Assembly: GCF_015477765.1 (NCBI RefSeq)
Contig: NZ_JADLQQ010000006.1
Span: forward strand, 552,896 to 616,895
DNA: 64,000 nucleotides
Direction: 5' to 3'
Source: Nocardia transvalensis
GTDB taxonomy: Bacteria > Actinomycetota > Actinomycetes > Mycobacteriales > Mycobacteriaceae
The notes under the pieces were generated by a model. That model was not told the origin of the DNA and did no database searches. It worked only from the letters and a program-made list of their open reading frames with translations. The stretch's first letter is position 1. The number at the start of each line of letters is the position of its first letter. A program made the position numbers and the translations under genes. Shown here piece after piece: positions 1 to 8,185 of this stretch.

Positions 1-1622
1 CCGAAGGTCGCCAGTCCGGTGAGAATCGTGCCGACGAGCAGAATCCCGAACGCGCCCACGGTGAATGCCAATGTCGCCGTGATCAGGCCCAGCGGCGGGA
101 ACAGAATCGTCAGCAGGGTGCCGAGCACGAGCGTGACGGCCAGCGCGGCCAGCGTCGTGACCACACCGACCGCGAGAGTGACCGCCGCCGCGGCGATTCC
201 GCCGACGACCACGGCGGCCAGCGCGACCAGCCCACCGGCGAGGATGACCGGCGCCAGCACCTGGAACGCGACGAACGCGATCGGGGCGACGACGATCAGC
301 ACCGGAATCGCGATGATCGCCAGCACCACCAGCACCGGAACAGCAAGTGCGGCCACCACCAGTCCGCCGATCACGAGAGCCCCGATGACCAGCGGCGCGG
401 CGATGACCGCACCGATCGCGACGATCGCGGCTATGCCGATCGCCCCGATCGCGAGCGCACCGGCGAACAGCAGCGGCACGATCGCGATGGCCGCGATGAC
501 GGGGATGGCCGTCAGTGCGAGGGAGGCGTGGTGCGTACCGACGAGGCCGTCACCGGCCAGCAGCCCTCGAATGCCGTGCAGCAGTGGCGTCAGCGCGGTG
601 CCCGGGTCGTCGAGCAGTCCGAGGACCGGCGTGACATAGCCCAGCAGCGGCGCGACACCGGACAGCGCGGGCGCGGCAAAGCCGAGAACGGCGGCGGCGA
701 GCGGGCCGAACTCCGGCGCGGACAGCTGCTGGATGCCGTGGGCAAGACCGGACAGCGGGTCGCCGGAACCGGCCAGCGACGCGAGCAGATCGCGCAGCGC
801 CTTGGTGACGTCGTCGCCGCCCTGGGCGGAGCCGAACAGGTCGCGGGCCTGTCCGATCAGCTCGTCGAGAGGTCCTGACTCGCGGCGGCGCGACCCGGCC
901 TGCTCGATGGCCTGGCTGACGAATCCGAGCATGTCCTCCACGGGCTGACGCAGCGGGCCCGTCGGAAAGGTCTCGTCCGCCCAGGCGGCCAGCCGCCCGA
1001 GATCGAGGTTGGCGCCGCCGATCTGCGCGGCGACGGCGGCCAGTTCCTCGACCGGACCGGCGGCGTCGGTGCGCGCGGCGGGTATCGAGCCCACCGCCGG
1101 TCGCAGCGGTAGCCCCTCGGTCGGTGTCGCCTGGGCGCGCAGGGGCGCCGGAGCGGCCGGGGCGCCGGAGTTCATCGTGTCGGCCAACGCCTGCAGCGTG
1201 TTCTGGATGGTGTTCTGCACGGGGCCTGCCGAATTCGGCGGAAGGATCGCATTGATGGCGGTCTCGGCGACGGCGGGCAGGTCGATGCCGATCCCGTTGT
1301 CGCCGTTCGGGGTGAGCACCGGGACCGCGGGTGCGCCTTGGGGCGCGGCTGCGCGATCCAGTGCCGGGGGTGTGCCGATGGCCGCGGTCCGGCCGGGCAG
1401 ATCGCCGCCGGGCAGGATCGGTGCCCCGGGAATGGGGAGGGCGGGCAGCTGGGCCGACGCGTGCCCACCGGACACCATCGCGGAGCTCAGCGAGGCGAAG
1501 GCGGCCGCGGCATAGAGCCCGCGGCGGTTGCGTTTGATTTCCTTGCCATGCCGACCCCTCTGAGAAGAGCCGCTTTTTTCAGAAAGACCACTTTTTGCAG
1601 AAAGCTTGCTTGTTGCAGACAT
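1..1622 (-). CDS. Large hydrophobic cell-surface/secreted protein, 3' end outside window
   Basis: About 540 codons are visible and the gene runs off the left edge, so the C-terminus is missing. The ATG at 1622 is preceded by a purine-rich GAAAGAAAGG. The N-terminus has about 32 polar residues, then a basic KRNRRG stretch, a hydrophobic run (LYAAAAFASLSSAMVSGG) and a likely cleavage after AHASA-type residues, so export is expected. The first half of the mature protein is proline/alanine-rich. The visible C-terminal 180 residues are almost continuous Val/Ile/Ala/Leu/Gly, as in membrane or envelope-associated actinobacterial proteins. I do not recognise a catalytic domain. It sits 20 bp downstream of another secreted-protein gene and is probably co-transcribed with it. 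Confidence 0.7.
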   Translation of the reverse strand, partial: MSATSKLSAKSGLSEKSGSSQRGRHGKEIKRNRRGLYAAAAFASLSSAMVSGGHASAQLPALPIPGAPILPGGDLPGRTAAIGTPPALDRAAAPQGAPAVPVLTPNGDNGIGIDLPAVAETAINAILPPNSAGPVQNTIQNTLQALADTMNSGAPAAPAPLRAQATPTEGLPLRPAVGSIPAARTDAAGPVEELAAVAAQIGGANLDLGRLAAWADETFPTGPLRQPVEDMLGFVSQAIEQAGSRRRESGPLDELIGQARDLFGSAQGGDDVTKALRDLLASLAGSGDPLSGLAHGIQQLSAPEFGPLAAAVLGFAAPALSGVAPLLGYVTPVLGLLDDPGTALTPLLHGIRGLLAGDGLVGTHHASLALTAIPVIAAIAIVPLLFAGALAIGAIGIAAIVAIGAVIAAPLVIGALVIGGLVVAALAVPVLVVLAIIAIPVLIVVAPIAFVAFQVLAPVILAGGLVALAAVVVGGIAAAAVTLAVGVVTTLAALAVTLVLGTLLTILFPPLGLITATLAFTVGAFGILLVGTILTGLATF

Positions 1623-1642
1623 TGGAAAGCCTTTCTTTCGGA

Positions 1643-1939
1643 TTACTCGCCCGTTTCGCCGGGCGCGCAGACTGCGCGGGAAATCCCTCCTTCCGGGCCG
1701 ATCGAGGCGCCGATGCGGGTGTGGGGGAGACCGCCAAGATCACGACACCGAAGGAACGCGTGGGTGCCCGTGCCGGCGCCCGGTGCGCAGGTCACAGTGA
1801 CCTGGTTCGGTATCGAATAGTCGGCATCGCAGCCGCTCGGCGGGGGTTGGGGCGAGGCCGCGGCAGCGAGGACCGCGGTTCCTGCGGCCAGGACCGAGAG
1901 CATGACAGCAACTACTGAGCATCGCCAAGTTTGCGTCAT
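1643..1939 (-). CDS. Small secreted protein, unknown function
   Basis: This gene encodes 98 residues beginning MTQTWRCSVVAVMLSVLAAG, a clear signal peptide with cleavage predicted near TAVLAAAASP. The mature part is about 70 residues and contains four cysteines (in GCDAD, VTCAP, LRCRD and AVCAP), suggesting two disulfides in an exported protein. It has no family that I recognise. It lies immediately upstream of the large hydrophobic protein on the same strand with a 20-bp gap, suggesting a two-gene envelope operon. The call rests on the signal peptide and cysteine pattern. Confidence 0.65.
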   Translation of the reverse strand: MTQTWRCSVVAVMLSVLAAGTAVLAAAASPQPPPSGCDADYSIPNQVTVTCAPGAGTGTHAFLRCRDLGGLPHTRIGASIGPEGGISRAVCAPGETGE

Positions 1940-2164
1940 GCGCCGATCGTCGGGCGTTGTTGTCCAACCGTCAATTAGACGTGGATCACATCGGCCGAAT
2001 TAGCAGCTAGATCCGCATGTATAACCGTGTTTCACATTCTCGGGCTTGTATTGTGCGGGCGTGCGTATACGATGCCGGACCGCCTTTGTGAAGCCCTTCT
2101 TGGAGGTTTATGGCAAATATCCAGAAACCATATCTAATAAACTGGACGTACGACCTGAAATGCC

Positions 2165-2896
2165 TCAGTCCATTTCCGATTCCGGGCGGCCGGGTGGGTC
2201 GACGAGGAGCCGCCGCCAGTTCTCGGCGGCGCGTTCCAGATCGCGGCCGAGGTTGTCCAAGAATCGGCTCGCGGTTCGGAGGCGGGCGCCGGCGGGGCTG
2301 GTCGGACCCAGCAGGGTGGCACCGTGCTGCGCGGCGGCCGCGAGAATGTCGTTGGAACGGATGCTCGCCACGGTGGCGCGATACCAGGCGTCGTCGCCGA
2401 TGACGTAGAGCTCACGGCGGGTGCCGGGCGGACGTTCGCGCCGAATCAGCCCGAAGCCCTCGAGCGTCGCGACCGCCGCGGAAATCGACGCGGGGCTGAC
2501 GCGCAGCTCTCGGGCCAGTTCGGCCGCGGTGCCGCTGCCGCTGTCCTTGATGCACAGGGTTGCGAAAACACGTGCGGCCATGCGGGGGACGCCGGTGTCG
2601 ACCAGCAGTACGGCCATGTTCTCGGCGAACTCGGCCACCTCGTCCGTTCGATCGGAGCCTTGTGCGGCACGGTCGAGTGCGGACCGCTGCGAGGAAGCGC
2701 GGCGGGCCCGCAGGACGGTGGTGCGTTGGGCGCGGTCGGCGCGGTAGCCGCCCGGCCCGCCGTTGCGGGTGACCTCTCGGCTCACCGTCGAGGTCGGCCG
2801 ACCGAGTCGGCGTGCGATGGCGGCGTAGCCGAGACCCTCGGCCAACCCGGCGGCGATCACCTCTCGATCCTCGTGGGTCAGCCTGTCTCCCGGCAT
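2165..2896 (-). CDS. MarR/GbsR-type transcriptional regulator with N-terminal IS30-like HTH
   Basis: The protein has 243 residues. The ATG at 2896 is chosen because CAGGAGT precedes it; longer in-frame upstream sequence is antisense to the P450 gene. Residues about 5-45 (LTHEDREVIAAGLAEG, then AIARRLGRPTSTVSREV) match the HTH_38 helix-turn-helix known from IS30 transposases. Residues about 95-185 form a second winged helix of MarR/GbsR type (LRVSPASISAAVATLEGFG, then IRRERPPGTRRELY). Two DNA-binding modules in one regulator of this type are common in actinobacteria. It is divergent from the P450-ferredoxin pair, with repeated ATTGCAAC motifs between them, and so is a likely local repressor. 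Confidence 0.85.
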   Translation of the reverse strand: MPGDRLTHEDREVIAAGLAEGLGYAAIARRLGRPTSTVSREVTRNGGPGGYRADRAQRTTVLRARRASSQRSALDRAAQGSDRTDEVAEFAENMAVLLVDTGVPRMAARVFATLCIKDSGSGTAAELARELRVSPASISAAVATLEGFGLIRRERPPGTRRELYVIGDDAWYRATVASIRSNDILAAAAQHGATLLGPTSPAGARLRTASRFLDNLGRDLERAAENWRRLLVDPPGRPESEMD

Positions 2897-2949
2897 CCGT
2901 GACTCCTGTCCGATCGGTGTCGGCAGTATGCGTTCAGTCCCAGCATCAT

Positions 2950-2998
2950 TGCAACTCTTCCCTTCCGGAGTTGCATTGATCGACAGTGTCATTGCAAC
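2950..2998. promoter_or_regulatory. Repeated ATTGCAAC motifs, candidate regulator operator
   Basis: TGCAACTC (2950-2957) and GAGTTGCA (2968-2975) form an 8-bp inverted repeat with a 10-bp centre. A third copy, ATTGCAAC, is at 2991-2998, and AATGCAAC occurs again at 3062-3069. All lie between the divergent regulator and P450 genes, so they are candidate binding sites for the regulator. Binding is inferred, not shown. Confidence 0.5.
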
Positions 2999-3115
2999 GA
3001 TAGGCGTGAAATGGCCAGCATGATTGGGAAATACATTGATTTCTGCGTTGTGTGGGTTCTGAATGCAACGTAGCGTTCGGAATATCCTGAACGACAGATC
3101 ACGAGGTTGCCCATC

Positions 3116-4306
3116 ATGACCGAGACGCCGACCACCGCAATACACCTGCCGACCCAGAGACCGGCCGGTTGTCCCTTCGACCCTCCCGCCGACCTGGCCG
3201 CCCTGCGCGAGCGCACTCCGCTGCTGCGCATGACCTTCCCCGACGGCCATCTGGGCTGGCTGGCCACCGGGCACGCCATCAGCCGTGCGGTGCTGGCCGA
3301 TCCGCGCTTCAGCGTCCGCTACGAAATCAGCCACGCCCCCTTGGCCGATTACGGCCAGATGCCGCCCGCGACACCGGGCGACATGCTGGGCATGGACGCT
3401 CCCGAACACACGCGGTATCGAAAGCTGTTGGCGGGCAAGTTCACCGTGCGCCGGATGCGCCTGCTCACCGAGCGCATCGAGGAGATCACCGCCGAGCAAC
3501 TGGACGCCATGGACCGCCACGGCGGGCCGGTGGATCTGGTGGAGGCCTTCGCCAAACCGATTCCGGCGTTCGTGATCTGCGAATTGCTCGGTGTGCCGTC
3601 CTCCGATCGCGACCGCTTCAACGAGGAGGTGAACAGGGTGAACGATATCGACGTGTCCGCCGAGGAGAAGTTCGCCGCGATGGCCGCCGGTCAGGAGTAC
3701 GTCCGGAATCTGGTGGTGGCCAAGCGCTCCCGGCCCACCGACGATCTGCTGAGCGATCTGACCGACTCCGACCTGACCGAGGACGAGCTCGCGGGCGTGG
3801 GCATCCTGCTGCTGGGCGCGGGCCTGGACACGACGGCGAATATGCTGGCGCTGGGCACCTTCGCGCTGCTGCGCCATCCCGATCAGCTCGCCGCTCTGCG
3901 CGCGGACCCGGATCTGACCGATCAGGCCATCGAGGAATTGCTGCGCTACCTGTCCATCGTGCACACCACCAGCAGGACGGCTCTGGAAGATGTCGAGGTG
4001 GCCGGTCAGCTGATCAGGGCCGGTGAGACGGTGGCGATCTCCGTGCAGGCCGCCAATCGCGATCGGCAGCGGTTCGACGATCCGGATACGTTCGATATCC
4101 GCCGCAGCGCGGTGGGTCACCTCTCGTTCGGCCACGGCGTCCATCAGTGCCTCGGGCAGCAGCTGGCGCGTGTCGAAATGCGAATTGCCCTGCCCGCCCT
4201 GCTGAATCGCTTTCCCACGCTGCGGCTCGCGACGCCCGCGGACGAGGTGCCGACGCGTGACAGGATGGATATCTATGGTGTGTACCGACTGCCGGTCACC
4301 TGGTAG
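3116..4306 (+). CDS. Cytochrome P450
   Basis: The protein has 396 residues, normal for a soluble bacterial P450. The ATG at 3116 is preferred over an in-frame TTG at 3107 because ACGAGG sits 9 nt upstream of it. The heme-binding loop is FGHGVHQCLG with the axial ligand Cys345. The I-helix oxygen-binding motif is AGLDTT, and the K-helix E-x-x-R lies in IEELLRYLS. The sequence resembles CYP105/107-like actinobacterial hydroxylases of secondary metabolites or xenobiotics, but the substrate cannot be told. A ferredoxin gene follows after 12 bp and is the likely electron donor. A divergent regulator probably controls the pair. Confidence 0.95.
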   Translation: MTETPTTAIHLPTQRPAGCPFDPPADLAALRERTPLLRMTFPDGHLGWLATGHAISRAVLADPRFSVRYEISHAPLADYGQMPPATPGDMLGMDAPEHTRYRKLLAGKFTVRRMRLLTERIEEITAEQLDAMDRHGGPVDLVEAFAKPIPAFVICELLGVPSSDRDRFNEEVNRVNDIDVSAEEKFAAMAAGQEYVRNLVVAKRSRPTDDLLSDLTDSDLTEDELAGVGILLLGAGLDTTANMLALGTFALLRHPDQLAALRADPDLTDQAIEELLRYLSIVHTTSRTALEDVEVAGQLIRAGETVAISVQAANRDRQRFDDPDTFDIRRSAVGHLSFGHGVHQCLGQQLARVEMRIALPALLNRFPTLRLATPADEVPTRDRMDIYGVYRLPVTW

Positions 4307-4318
4307 GAGTCGAATCCG

Positions 4319-4519
4319 ATGGAACTGAAGATCGATCGCGACATCTGCATCGGCGCGGGCATGTGCGTGCTGCTGGCGCCGGAGCTGTTCGATCAGGATG
4401 CCGACGACGGCAGGGTGATCCCGAAGACCGCCGCGACCGGAGCAGAGCAGCAGGCGGCGCTGGCCGAGGCGGTCGACGCATGTCCCTCCGGGGCGATATG
4501 GCTCGAAGCTCAGTCCTGA
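4319..4519 (+). CDS. Ferredoxin partner of the P450
   Basis: The protein has 66 residues and is acidic, starting MELKIDRDICIGAGMC. The cysteine pattern CIGAGMC near the N-terminus and CPSGAI near residue 55 is that of the small single-cluster (3Fe-4S type) ferredoxins encoded next to actinobacterial P450s. It would pass electrons from a ferredoxin reductase, not encoded here, to the upstream P450. Its last 10 bp overlap the 3' end of the convergent oxidoreductase gene. Confidence 0.93.
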   Translation: MELKIDRDICIGAGMCVLLAPELFDQDADDGRVIPKTAATGAEQQAALAEAVDACPSGAIWLEAQS

Positions 4520-5502
4520 TGCACCAAGGGCCGCAGCAGATTTCCGGCCAGCTCCAGCACGCCCGGCTCGTGTCCGTTGCCGACCATGTTCACGATCACG
4601 CCGTCGACACCGTGGTCGAGGACCCGGCGCTGGATCTGCTCGGCGACATCGTCGGGATCGCCGACGAAGTGACGATCGAGCTGGGACTCGCGCAACTCGG
4701 CGGCCGGTAGGCCGGACATGTCCTGCCGGGCCTGCCGCTCGAGGAGGTCGTTGTGCAGCTTGCGGGCCCGGTCACCGTCCTCGTCGACGAAGACCAGGGC
4801 CAGGAAACTGGTCTCCAGCGTCTCCGGATCGCGGCCCACCTCCGCACAGCGGCGGTGTAGCGCCTCGATCTTGCGCGGCAGCTCCGAGGCGTTGCAGATG
4901 ATGTTGAGGTGGTCGGCGAACCGGGCGGCCAGCGCGAAGGTCTTCCTCTCGCCGCCACCGCCCAGCAGGATCGGCAGATCGTCGCGGACGCGCGGTTCGT
5001 TGAGGGCGTTGTCGGTGCGATACCAGCTGCCGTCGAAGCTGGGCCGTTCGCCGCGCAGCATCGGCCGGATGATCAGCAGCGCCTCCTCCAGCCGTTCGAA
5101 ACGTTCGGTGAAGGTGCCGAAGTCGAAGCCGTACCCGCGGTGTTCGAGTTCGAACCAGCCCGCGCCGATACCCAGCACCGCGCGCCCGCCGCTGACCACG
5201 TCCAGCGTGGTGACGGTCTTCGCCAGCAGCGCAGGATTGCGGTAGGTGTTGCCGGTCACCAAGGTGGACAACTGGATTCGCTCGGTGGCGGTGGCCAGGG
5301 CGCCGAGGGCGGTGTAGGACTCCAGCATCGGCTCGTCGGGCGCGCCCAGCACCGGCAGCTGATAGAAGTGGTCCATCACGAACGTGGCATCGAAACCGGC
5401 CGCCTCCGCCGCCCGCGCCTGCGCGATCACCGAGGGGAACAGCTCCCGTGCGGAGGCGGCATGACTGAAGTTCGGCATCTGATACCCGAGGCGAATGCTC
5501 AT
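4510..5502 (-). CDS. LLM-class (luciferase-like) F420/FMN-dependent oxidoreductase
   Basis: The protein has 330 residues from MSIRLGYQMPNF; a longer in-frame reading from 5559 lacks family similarity. Typical features are an N-terminal beta strand with NFSH, LGALATATERIQLSTLVTGN, NPALLAKTVTTLDVVSGGRA, the glycine turn GIGAGWFELEHRGYG, and a C-terminal VGDPDDVAEQI. These mark a TIM-barrel oxidoreductase that in actinomycetes usually uses F420. The substrate is unknown. The gene converges on the ferredoxin gene and overlaps it by 10 bp, so the two transcripts would be antisense at their ends. Confidence 0.9.
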   Translation of the reverse strand: MSIRLGYQMPNFSHAASARELFPSVIAQARAAEAAGFDATFVMDHFYQLPVLGAPDEPMLESYTALGALATATERIQLSTLVTGNTYRNPALLAKTVTTLDVVSGGRAVLGIGAGWFELEHRGYGFDFGTFTERFERLEEALLIIRPMLRGERPSFDGSWYRTDNALNEPRVRDDLPILLGGGGERKTFALAARFADHLNIICNASELPRKIEALHRRCAEVGRDPETLETSFLALVFVDEDGDRARKLHNDLLERQARQDMSGLPAAELRESQLDRHFVGDPDDVAEQIQRRVLDHGVDGVIVNMVGNGHEPGVLELAGNLLRPLVHQD

Positions 5503-5587
5503 GAACCAGAACCTACTGACCCCCCGACCCGCCGAACAGGGATGAATCCGCCCTGGCAATCTCGGCGCGGCGGGTGTATGGAGCGGG

Positions 5588-5860
5588 TCAGTCGTGCGCG
5601 GCGAGGTACTCGATGTACAGCGGCCGCAACACCTCGGCCACCTTGCCCTCCCCGGCGTGTACGTAGTCGTGGAGCAGCGGCAGCACGTACTTGATGTCGA
5701 GTTCGCTCTCGCCGAGATCGCCCGCGGCGGCCTGGGCGGCGGGGATCTGTTCGAGCAGCTGCCACAGGAACTTCACATCGCCGTGGCGGACCGCATACTC
5801 CACGGCGCGGTCGTGCAACTCCTTGGACGACAGCTGCTCCAGCTGCTCGAGATCGGCCAT
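5588..5860 (-). CDS. Conserved hypothetical protein, helical
   Basis: The protein has 90 residues beginning MADLEQLEQLSSKELHD and reads as entirely alpha-helical and soluble, with no signal peptide or membrane segment. The conserved-looking core DVKFLWQLLEQIPAAQAA and the tail EVLRPLYIEYLAAHD resemble short hypothetical proteins that I associate with mycobacteria and nocardiae, but I cannot assign a function. It is divergent from the DUF488 gene and lies 85 bp from the LLM gene. Confidence 0.7.
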   Translation of the reverse strand: MADLEQLEQLSSKELHDRAVEYAVRHGDVKFLWQLLEQIPAAQAAAGDLGESELDIKYVLPLLHDYVHAGEGKVAEVLRPLYIEYLAAHD

Positions 5861-5929
5861 GAGTCGACTCTATCCGCTCGCGGCTCGCGGCACCTGGCTC
5901 GGGCGGACGGTTCGTGCTGCCATGGAGGC

Positions 5930-6301
5930 ATGGCACAGCAACCGACGCCGGACTTCCGGGTGAAACGGGTCTACGACGAGCCCGACGCCGCGGACGGGAC
6001 CAGGGTGCTGGTCGACCGGCTGTGGCCCCGGGGTATCAGCAAACAGCAGGCTCACATCGACGAGTGGGCCCGGGACGTCGCGCCGTCCACCGAGCTGCGC
6101 AAGTGGTTCCACGCCGACCTCGATGGGCGGCAGGCCGAATTCGCCCGCCGCTACCGCGCCGAACTGGCCGACGAGCCGCATCGGCAGGCGCTGGCCCGGT
6201 TGCGCGAGCTGGCCGCGGCCGGGCCGGTGACCCTGGTGACCGCGGTCAAGGATCCGATGCGCAGTCAGGTGCCGGTGCTGCTCGAGCAGCTGCGGGACTG
6301 A
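5930..6301 (+). CDS. DUF488 family protein
   Basis: The protein has 123 residues. The family signature is clear: VKRVYDEPDAADGTRVLVDRL followed by WPRGISKQQAHIDEW, RDVAPSTELRKWF and LVTAVKDP near the end. DUF488 proteins are small cytosolic proteins of uncertain, possibly redox or metal-linked, function. The start is the ATG at 5930; a GGAGG lies only one base upstream, so initiation efficiency or the exact start is uncertain. It is divergent from the 90-residue hypothetical gene. Confidence 0.88.
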   Translation: MAQQPTPDFRVKRVYDEPDAADGTRVLVDRLWPRGISKQQAHIDEWARDVAPSTELRKWFHADLDGRQAEFARRYRAELADEPHRQALARLRELAAAGPVTLVTAVKDPMRSQVPVLLEQLRD

Positions 6302-6503
6302 CCGCCGCCCAGCGAACCCCCGGACATCCGGGCCCCGGCCGAGATATGTGTCACATCACCGGATTCCGCCGATGCGGCGCTGAGCTGGCCGTTAACGGGA
6401 TCTTCACCGACACGCCCGCAATCTCGGAGGCCGGAATCACGAATCGGCAGTACCGTCGGGAGTGCGAGTCGCGTCGGAGTGACTCGTGCGGGAGGTCCTG
6501 ATC

Positions 6504-6557
6504 GTGGCTGAGAGACTCAGTGCGAGGGGGCCGGCACCCGGCCCCTGGGTCGTTTGA
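6504..6557 (+). CDS. Possible 17-codon leader ORF upstream of phoH2
   Basis: A GTG at 6504 has GGGAGGT 7 nt upstream and reads MAERLSARGPAPGPWVV before a TGA at 6555. The stop falls inside an imperfect hairpin (GCCCCTGGGTC with GACCCCAGGGC, 6541-6563) that precedes the phoH2 ribosome binding site. This arrangement could be a regulatory leader peptide. Length and position alone cannot prove translation. Confidence 0.35.
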   Translation: MAERLSARGPAPGPWVV

Positions 6558-6624
6558 CCCCAGGGCGGACCGGCCCAGCGAGAACGTCCGTGCGGGTGTA
6601 GCACGGACAACAAAGGAGCCCACC

Positions 6625-8004
6625 GTGACTGATGCACGCTCCGTCATCGCTCCCTCGAAAGCCCGCTCGACCAAGAGCGGAGGCTCCGGAAAGGGAGCCC
6701 GCGCCTCGCAGTCGAAGACCTTCGTGATCGACACCTCCGTCCTGCTGTCGGACCCCTGGGCCGTCACGCGCTTCGGAGAGCACCATGTGGTGCTGCCGCT
6801 GGTGGTGATCAGCGAACTCGAAGCCAAACGGCACCATCACGAACTCGGCTGGTTCGCCCGGGAGGCCCTGCGCAATCTGGACGACCTGCGACTGGCATAC
6901 GGCCGGCTGGATCAGCAGGTGCCGATCGGCACCGAGGGCGGCACCATGCAGGTGGAGCTCAACCACACCGATCCGAATGTCCTTCCCGTCGGATTCCGCA
7001 CCGACTCCAACGACTCCCGCATCCTGGCCTGCGCGCTCAATCTGGCGGCCGAGGGCCATTCGGTGGTGCTGGTGTCCAAGGACATTCCGTTGCGGGTCAA
7101 GGCGAGTGCGGTGGGTCTGCACGCCGACGAGTACCACGCGCAGGACGTGATCACCTCCGGCTGGACCGGGATGACCGAACTGGACGTCAGCGCCGACTGC
7201 GTCGACCGGCTCTACGCCGAGGGCGTCGTCGATCTCGACGAGGCCCGGGACCTGCCCTGCCACACCGGGATTCGGCTGCTCGGCGCGAACGGCAGCGCGC
7301 TGGCCCGGGTGACGCCGGACAAGCGGGTGCAGCTGGTGCGCGGTGACCGCGAGGCGTTCGGGCTGCACGGCCGCTCGGCCGAACAGCGGATCGCGCTGGA
7401 TCTGCTGCTCGACGAGAGTGTCGGCATCGTGTCGCTGGGCGGTAAGGCCGGTACGGGCAAGTCGGCGCTGGCGCTGATGGCCGGGCTCGAGGCGGTGCTC
7501 GAGCGCCGCTCCCACCGCAAGGTGGTGGTGTTCCGGCCGCTCTATGCGGTCGGCGGCCAGGAGCTGGGGTATCTGCCGGGCACCGAGAGCGAGAAGATGG
7601 GCCCCTGGGCGCAGGCGGTCTTCGACACGCTCGAGGGCCTGGCCAGCACGGAGGTGATGGAGGAGGTGCTCAGCCGCGGCATGCTCGAGGTGCTGCCGCT
7701 GACTCACATCCGCGGGCGCTCGCTGCACGATTCGTTCGTGATCGTCGACGAGGCCCAGTCGCTGGAGCGCAATGTGCTGCTCACGGTGCTGAGCCGGTTG
7801 GGCGGTGGCTCGCGGGTGGTGCTCACCCACGATGTGGCCCAGCGCGACAACCTGCGGGTCGGACGGCACGACGGCGTGGCGGCGGTGATCGAGAAGCTGA
7901 AGGGTCATCCGCTGTTCGCGCACATCACCCTGACCCGCAGCGAGCGCTCGCCGATCGCGGCCCTGGTCACCGAGATGCTGGAGGAGTACGGACCGAACGC
8001 CTGA
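6625..8004 (+). CDS. phoH2: PhoH2: PIN-domain ribonuclease fused to PhoH ATPase
   Basis: The protein has 459 residues. The GTG at 6625 has AAAGGAG 6 nt upstream. Residues about 33-170 are a PIN nuclease domain (VIDTSVLLSDPWA with its acidic residues, then DSRILACAL). Residues about 255-455 are the PhoH P-loop ATPase, with Walker A GKAGTGKSAL near 272 and Walker B VIVDEAQ near 372. This PIN-PhoH fusion is described as an RNA-unwinding ribonuclease, and in mycobacteria it pairs with a small upstream antitoxin. No clear antitoxin gene is visible here, only a possible 17-codon leader. In M. tuberculosis phoH2 also neighbours desA2 and fum. Confidence 0.95.
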   Translation: MTDARSVIAPSKARSTKSGGSGKGARASQSKTFVIDTSVLLSDPWAVTRFGEHHVVLPLVVISELEAKRHHHELGWFAREALRNLDDLRLAYGRLDQQVPIGTEGGTMQVELNHTDPNVLPVGFRTDSNDSRILACALNLAAEGHSVVLVSKDIPLRVKASAVGLHADEYHAQDVITSGWTGMTELDVSADCVDRLYAEGVVDLDEARDLPCHTGIRLLGANGSALARVTPDKRVQLVRGDREAFGLHGRSAEQRIALDLLLDESVGIVSLGGKAGTGKSALALMAGLEAVLERRSHRKVVVFRPLYAVGGQELGYLPGTESEKMGPWAQAVFDTLEGLASTEVMEEVLSRGMLEVLPLTHIRGRSLHDSFVIVDEAQSLERNVLLTVLSRLGGGSRVVLTHDVAQRDNLRVGRHDGVAAVIEKLKGHPLFAHITLTRSERSPIAALVTEMLEEYGPNA

Positions 8005-8133
8005 ACTAGCAAATACCCAGTGTGTGTTTCACCTCACAGGTGAAGGGTATATTCCGCCGTGTTAAGTGTTCGGCGTGGTTTCGGACGATGTTCTGTAATT
8101 CGCCGAACCATAGCCGGGCAACGGCCTGAATAG

Positions 8134-8162
8134 CCGGCGGCGCCGATTCCCGGCGCCGCCGG
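8134..8162. terminator. Perfect 12-bp hairpin between phoH2 and the lipoprotein gene
   Basis: CCGGCGGCGCCG and CGGCGCCGCCGG flank a 5-nt loop. No T-tract follows. It could terminate phoH2 transcription or structure the leader of the LGFP lipoprotein mRNA, whose ribosome binding site starts 9 nt later. Confidence 0.5.
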
Positions 8163-8185
8163 TCGTCACCTTCGAGAGGATGGAC

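Noticed and set aside
2897..4144. Long in-frame N-terminal extension of the 2165-2896 regulator
   Set aside because: It is antisense to the P450 gene, has shadow composition, and the ATG at 2896 has its own ribosome binding site.
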